Origin: Diaporthe sp. PMI_573
Lineage: Eukaryota > Ascomycota > Sordariomycetes > Diaporthales > Diaporthaceae
Assembly: GCA_021399435.1 (NCBI GenBank)
Contig: JAJTUP010000131.1
Location: 1-64,000 of the forward strand
Reading direction: 5' to 3'
DNA: 64,000 nucleotides
The notes beneath the pieces are model-generated. The model was not told the origin of the DNA. It ran no database searches and was given only the letters and a program-made list of their open reading frames with translations. Position numbers and translations under genes: made by a program. Shown here one piece after another: positions 60,248-64,000 of this stretch (position 1 is its first letter; the number at the start of each line of letters is the position of its first letter).

Positions 60248-60860
60248 ATGGCCCCTAAAACAGTTGTAAGGCAACCCAAGCATCCTACGGCCTGCCTGTC
60301 TTGTCGTCGAAGAAAGATAAAGTGTTTTGGGGGCAGGCCTTGTCACGCATGTGTGCGCAACAGAACAGAGTGCAAAGATGACCCTCCTGAGCAAGTGAAT
60401 CCTCACCCTCTGCATTCTCGATGGCCTCTTCTAATTCAGGATGGAACACAGCGCCGTGCAGCATCAGCATGGCAAATTGGATTCCTCCATCCCTCAGTCG
60501 AGATTTGAGAGTCCAGAGGATACACAGGGCGAACTGCAGGACGCTGTTGAGTTGAAATCCAACGTTCTCGAGGAGATGCAAGCCCTTCAGCAGCGGCATG
60601 GCGAAATGGAGCGCGCTATTTTAGAGTTGACGCAAGAATATCGTACAATGGACGTCTTGGTCCGCGACTTAGCATCTGAAGTAGGGAAGATTCAGAGCGC
60701 GATGCGTGAGATGTCGTGGAGCGGGATTCACGGACGACCATATCCTCAGCTCGGTGACTTTGGCCTCGCCGAAGAGGGTGCCCGTGCTGCCTGTAGCTGT
60801 ACATCCTGTGTAAATGGTTCTTATGGGGATGGACAGGCAGAGGTTCCATATGGTGGTTGA
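60248..60860 (+). CDS. Short Zn(II)2Cys6 transcription factor (two exons)
   Basis: 181 aa. After MAPKTVVRQPKHPT comes a complete fungal binuclear zinc cluster: ACLSCRRRKIKCFGGRPC, then HACVRNRTEC (C-x2-C-x6-C-x5-C-x2-C-x6-C). Intron 60395-60461 (GTGAAT...GTGCAG) joins it in phase to a coiled-coil exon (LEEMQALQQRHGEMERAILE) suited to dimerisation; an earlier CAG is too near the branch site. The C-terminus carries CSCTSC. It lacks the long regulatory region of most family members, so it could be a competitor or regulator of related factors. An upstream in-frame ATG is less likely. Confidence 0.7.
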
Positions 60861-61360
60861 GGCATCTATTTCAGAAAATTTGAATGCAAATCTGCTCTCG
60901 GTAGCCAACCTGGAAACAACATGTCGCCGCCTCACGGGCTGCACGCTGTCTCGCTCGATCTTTTGTTTTGTTTGACTGCCAACACTGAGGCGATTACAGC
61001 TGAGGTCCGCGAGGGAAGTTTGGCGGCTGCAGGGATCGCTCCCTCGCCTCGTCTTCGGGCTCTGGCGTCTATATGACACCTAGCTGGCATAAACGTGGTC
61101 AGTGAACCTGGCCAGTATTTTGCTGATAGCTGCGCGTTATTCCTCAACCAACGATCCATTATGTCCACCGCCTGGTGCTGGGGGAGGCGGAAGCGACCGG
61201 GTATTTCACACCGGTCAAGCGAGCCTTCCTGGTAGGTAATTTAGACGTGGTACCTAGTCTCTCCATCTGTGTGGGTTTTGTAGACAAATATGTATAAAGG
61301 TGAGGGTTGCTTGCGCTTGCGAACTTGTCTGAGATTCCCTGACTTCACAGCACCATCAAC
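60861..61360. other. Intergenic
   Basis: No supportable gene; minus-strand ORFs overlap the Zn2Cys6 exon. Confidence 0.45.
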
Positions 61361-62045
61361 ATGGCAAGCGAAGTGCGGCCTGACTTTCACGGCGACCCAG
61401 AGCCCCAGGTCGACTCAGAGTTCCAGAGTAATTCAGAGTCTGATTCCGGATCTGAGTCTCCCTGGAGTCTTTCACTCTCAAGCACAGAAGACATCCAAGA
61501 CATGAGGCCCGGCAGCCCATCTCCTAGTAAGCAAATGATCAATCACGTCATCTGTCTGATATGCTGATAAGACAGATCTACTTTGGAGCATCGTCGAAGT
61601 CACACGTCTAGATAAATTCCTTTACTTTCCCAACACGGTGCCTCGCATATATATTGAAGGCATTGGGACGGTCTGGATACCGATCGCCGAGAGCCTCCGT
61701 ACCCACGCTATCAATCTCGATGCCGAAACTGTAAGACCGTACATACCGGGCGAGTGGTGGTTGCCTCCTACCTGGAGCGTTCACTGCGCGACGTATAGGT
61801 GGAAGTCTTCGACCGACAAATACATGGAGACGACCCTGAGCATTCGGAGTTTTGTCTCGTTGGAGGAAATAGACGGTTGTATTGGTGCAGGGAACATTAT
61901 AATTCCGCCTTCGTTTACTACTTGGAGGAAGTTTGCCACTGTTCAAAAGGCTATCCTGAGCAAGGCACAAGGCAAATGCAGCGAGCCAGAAGATACCGAG
62001 ATGGCGTCATGTATGGTGACAACTCCGCGCCGCAGGTCACTATGA
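61361..62045 (+). CDS. Two-exon orphan protein
   Basis: Intron 61527-61575 (GTAAGC, CTGAT branch, GACAG) gives 211 aa in phase. Residues 1-55 are acidic and Ser-rich (DSEFQSNSESDSGSESPWSL). Exon 2 looks folded: NLLWSIVEVTRLDKFLYFPN, VPRIYIEGIGTVWIPIAESL, GEWWLPPTWSVHCATYRW. From about 61790 a second frame is also protein-like (GGNRRLYWCREHYNSAFVYY), so a frameshift or second intron is possible there. Family not recognised. Confidence 0.4.
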
Positions 62046-62083
62046 GAAGTTCTAGAGAATCGATTCGTTCATTGAAGGTTTGA

Positions 62084-62827
62084 GGACTTGCAAGATTTCA
62101 GAAGGGCCAGATGGCACGAAGCATCCTGATACACTCCCCTACTGCTTCCGATAGCTGCGATACGACAGCCCAACAACAGTCGCACTCCGTCATTGTTTCG
62201 GAGGCGCCTCCAACTTTTCTCTCCCAGTCACGAACAAGTGCCTGCCCGGACGGAATTTGCATCAGGTGTTCGCTCTGGACAGAGCCACCGTCTGACAGCG
62301 CATAACGTGTACCGAGACCTAGCTCTCTAGATGGTCCTGACCCGTCACAGGCAGGGTCGAGATCCAACAGAGGGGTGTGTGGAGGTCTTGGAGTTGAAGG
62401 CGACATTCTTTTTGGAGACACCCGAACCGAGAAACATGCGCTGGGTGCTCAATGGTCCAGGGTATCAAACATCACACCCCAGTATACCCAGGGTGGTCTA
62501 CCACGTCGTAACCACATACGAAGGTAAGGGATTGGGGCACCAATGTCTGCGCGGAGAGCCTGCGCAAAATTTCAAACGGCACTGCGCGGGGAAAGTATTC
62601 GTGAAATTGCCTGGTCAAATTACTCATGATCTGTGCCGCATCTTTGCATCGTGTACACATGGTCTGGGTTGCGAGCTGAAATAACACTCACGGCTATATA
62701 ATGCAGACGGTGCTTCCCAAAGTCGCCGCTCAGAAGCATTCCCCGCGCCTGAAGATATCCGTCCCACTACAAATTTGATTTGACATCAGTTTTGACTGAC
62801 AGCCGAGAATCACCAACCGTCATAACT
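62084..62827. other. Intergenic with overlapping ORFs
   Basis: Minus 62098-62421 (107 aa) and plus 62331-62684 (117 aa) have no recognised domain. No gene called. Confidence 0.4.
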
Positions 62828-63854
62828 ATGGACAACCGCACTCCTGACCAGCAAACAGTCCAGAAAAACTTGCAATAGATGATTCAAAGTTCCCTAGCGG
62901 GCGATTCTAGATGTGCACAGAGTCAAATATCATTTTGTTCGGCGATGCGGCTCCAAGACGAGCAGCCAAAGAAGCAGGAGCTCCTCCAAAACCACTACGG
63001 ATTTGCCTACATGAATTTCTTCCTGATTGCCCTCGCCCGGCATTCTTCTTCAGCTAATAGTACCATACGAGTTCTTACATCTTTGCTGTCCTCCCGCATC
63101 TTGTCCCTTATACAGTCCTTTTATTGGATACCGGCCGAACTGCCATGGCTGTACAACTTCGTCTCGCAAATGGCTGTTATCATGGCTTTTCTGGGCACCC
63201 TCGTGCCAAACCACCAGGCCTACTTTACCCATTGTATTGACGAGCTACATAAGTCTGTTACCGCCTTTTGTTGTGGCCTTCGCGCAATGTCTTTCTGACT
63301 ATTCTGATAGGACTCTCCCAGCATTTCGTCAGAGCCCGGATTCCTTGATTCATTTCATCCAGTCACAGGGAATGCAGCACACTGTTACAAACGTTGTGAC
63401 AGGCCTTCAAAATGTCATGCGGACCATGAAGCGCAAACTGGATCTTTCCGAAAGTGATTTCCAGGTGGCCTTCGTCGAGTCTTTCGAAAAGTGCCGTGCC
63501 CTTGTTAATCCGGATGACAAACAGAGATCAACGGCGGCGGACCAGTTACCAAATTGGAACAATCAAGACAACAGGGCAACTGAAGGCTCCCAAATGGACT
63601 CAGCCGCGCCAGATTTGCAGTTTTCACCACATTGGAACAATCAAATGCACGGGATGACTGGAGACTCCCAGATGAACTCGACCATGCCAGGTTTGCAGGT
63701 TTCACCATATTGGAACAATCAAGTCCACGGGGTGACTGGATGCTCCCAAATGAACTCGGCCCTACCAGATTTGCACTTTTCTATGAGGGATATCCAGGAG
63801 ACGTCGCTTGACTATGCTGAGGATGACAGTTGGCAGGTGGCTGGAGGGAGTTAG
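62828..63854 (+). pseudogene. Orphan gene with TAG, frameshift and 78-bp coding repeats
   Basis: ATG at 62828 (MDNRTPDQQTVQKNLQ), then an in-frame TAG at 62876 where CAG is likely ancestral; the frame continues MIQSSLAGDSR..., with helical, partly hydrophobic sequence (YMNFFLIALARHSSSANSTI), to a stop at 63296. The rest is in another frame: LSDYSDRTLPAFRQSPDSLI..., ending in three 26-residue repeats (WNNQMHGMTGDSQMNSTMPG and variants). The overlap near 63290 requires a frameshift or unseen intron. Family unknown; treated as a decaying gene. Confidence 0.45.
63553..63786. repeat. 78-bp tandem repeat, three units, coding
   Basis: Units begin at 63553, 63631 and 63709 with ATTGGAACAATCAA. The length is a multiple of three and the frame is kept in all units; unit 1 is the most diverged. 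Confidence 0.85.
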
Positions 63855-64000
63855 CCGAGAGTTTAGGCGGCTTAAAGGTGCTTGATATCACACAGATGTG
63901 CAAGGGTGTTCTGGATTGGGGGACACATTGATCTGAGTCTGTAGTCACGGTTTCGCGAGACTGAGCAGGGGCACAAAGAGAATGGAGCTGCATAGAAACG

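Noticed and set aside
63027..63290. Start of the long frame 63027-63854
   Set aside because: Its first 85 codons are a shifted reading of the gene frame that ends at 63296; only the part after about 63290 looks genuine.
1..64000. Starship captain (DUF3435 tyrosine recombinase) or secondary-metabolite synthase
   Set aside because: No R-x-x-R-Y recombinase motif, PKS, NRPS or terpene-synthase motif was seen on either strand.
1..64000. CRISPR array, bacterial operon or riboswitch
   Set aside because: Introns, fungal domains and absence of regularly spaced repeats with unique spacers show a eukaryotic nuclear sequence.

Overview
The window is filamentous-ascomycete nuclear DNA (Pezizomycotina, probably Sordariomycete-like) from a transposon-rich accessory region. 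The evidence is short GT-AG introns of about 46-75 nt with CTAAC/CTGAC branch sites, Zn(II)2Cys6, bZIP and C2H2 regulators, HET, DUF8021, CCCH, GH17 and OTT_1508-type deaminase sequences, and broken hAT, pogo/Fot1 and Ty3/gypsy elements. Many broken genes carry stops explained by single C-to-T or G-to-A changes (TGG or CAG to TAG), as repeat-induced point mutation (RIP) or ordinary decay would give. No tRNA, rRNA or CRISPR array was found. Layout, 0-13 kb: hAT tail; C2H2 regulator whose first finger is completed across an intron; RING-H2 E3; 5'-truncated G1 cyclin; fragment of a C2H2 paralog; cytochrome P450 relic; solo LTR with 5-bp target duplication; PD-(D/E)XK-like protein; palindromic low-complexity DNA; two small genes; a pogo relic. 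14-19 kb: the best-preserved locus, an FHA-domain protein kinase and a basic nuclear protein transcribed divergently from one 410-bp intergenic region. 20-30 kb: hAT pieces, an MFS transporter pseudogene next to a 482-bp hAT segment repeated at 53 kb, an intact three-exon orphan gene, a pogo 3' half, a 58-aa Cys-rich ORF and hAT pieces meeting at a hairpin. 30-39 kb: small ORFs, a 17-bp minisatellite, a secreted DUF8021 protein, a bZIP factor, and a pogo-like element with a zinc knuckle, itself carrying a 653-bp insertion with a 17-bp duplication, abutting a HET relic. 39-44 kb: gypsy integrase fragment, then a sirtuin-like and a Ulp1/C48 SUMO-protease-like frame in the same reading frame, separated by one TAG, followed by an RBR E3. 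45-58 kb: hAT head, four-TM protein, CCCH protein joined to a GH17 glucanase tail, OTT_1508-like deaminase, a chain of hAT and gypsy fragments, and an AT-hook protein with a Ulp1-like fold that lacks the catalytic His and Cys. 59-64 kb: two orphan genes, a short Zn2Cys6 factor and a decaying gene with 78-bp coding repeats. The most notable theme is the concentration of ubiquitin/SUMO/NAD-related proteins (RING-H2, sirtuin-Ulp1, RBR, pseudo-Ulp1) with an FHA kinase and a predicted deaminase. Whether they act together is inference. All functions are from motif recognition by eye; no database search was run.
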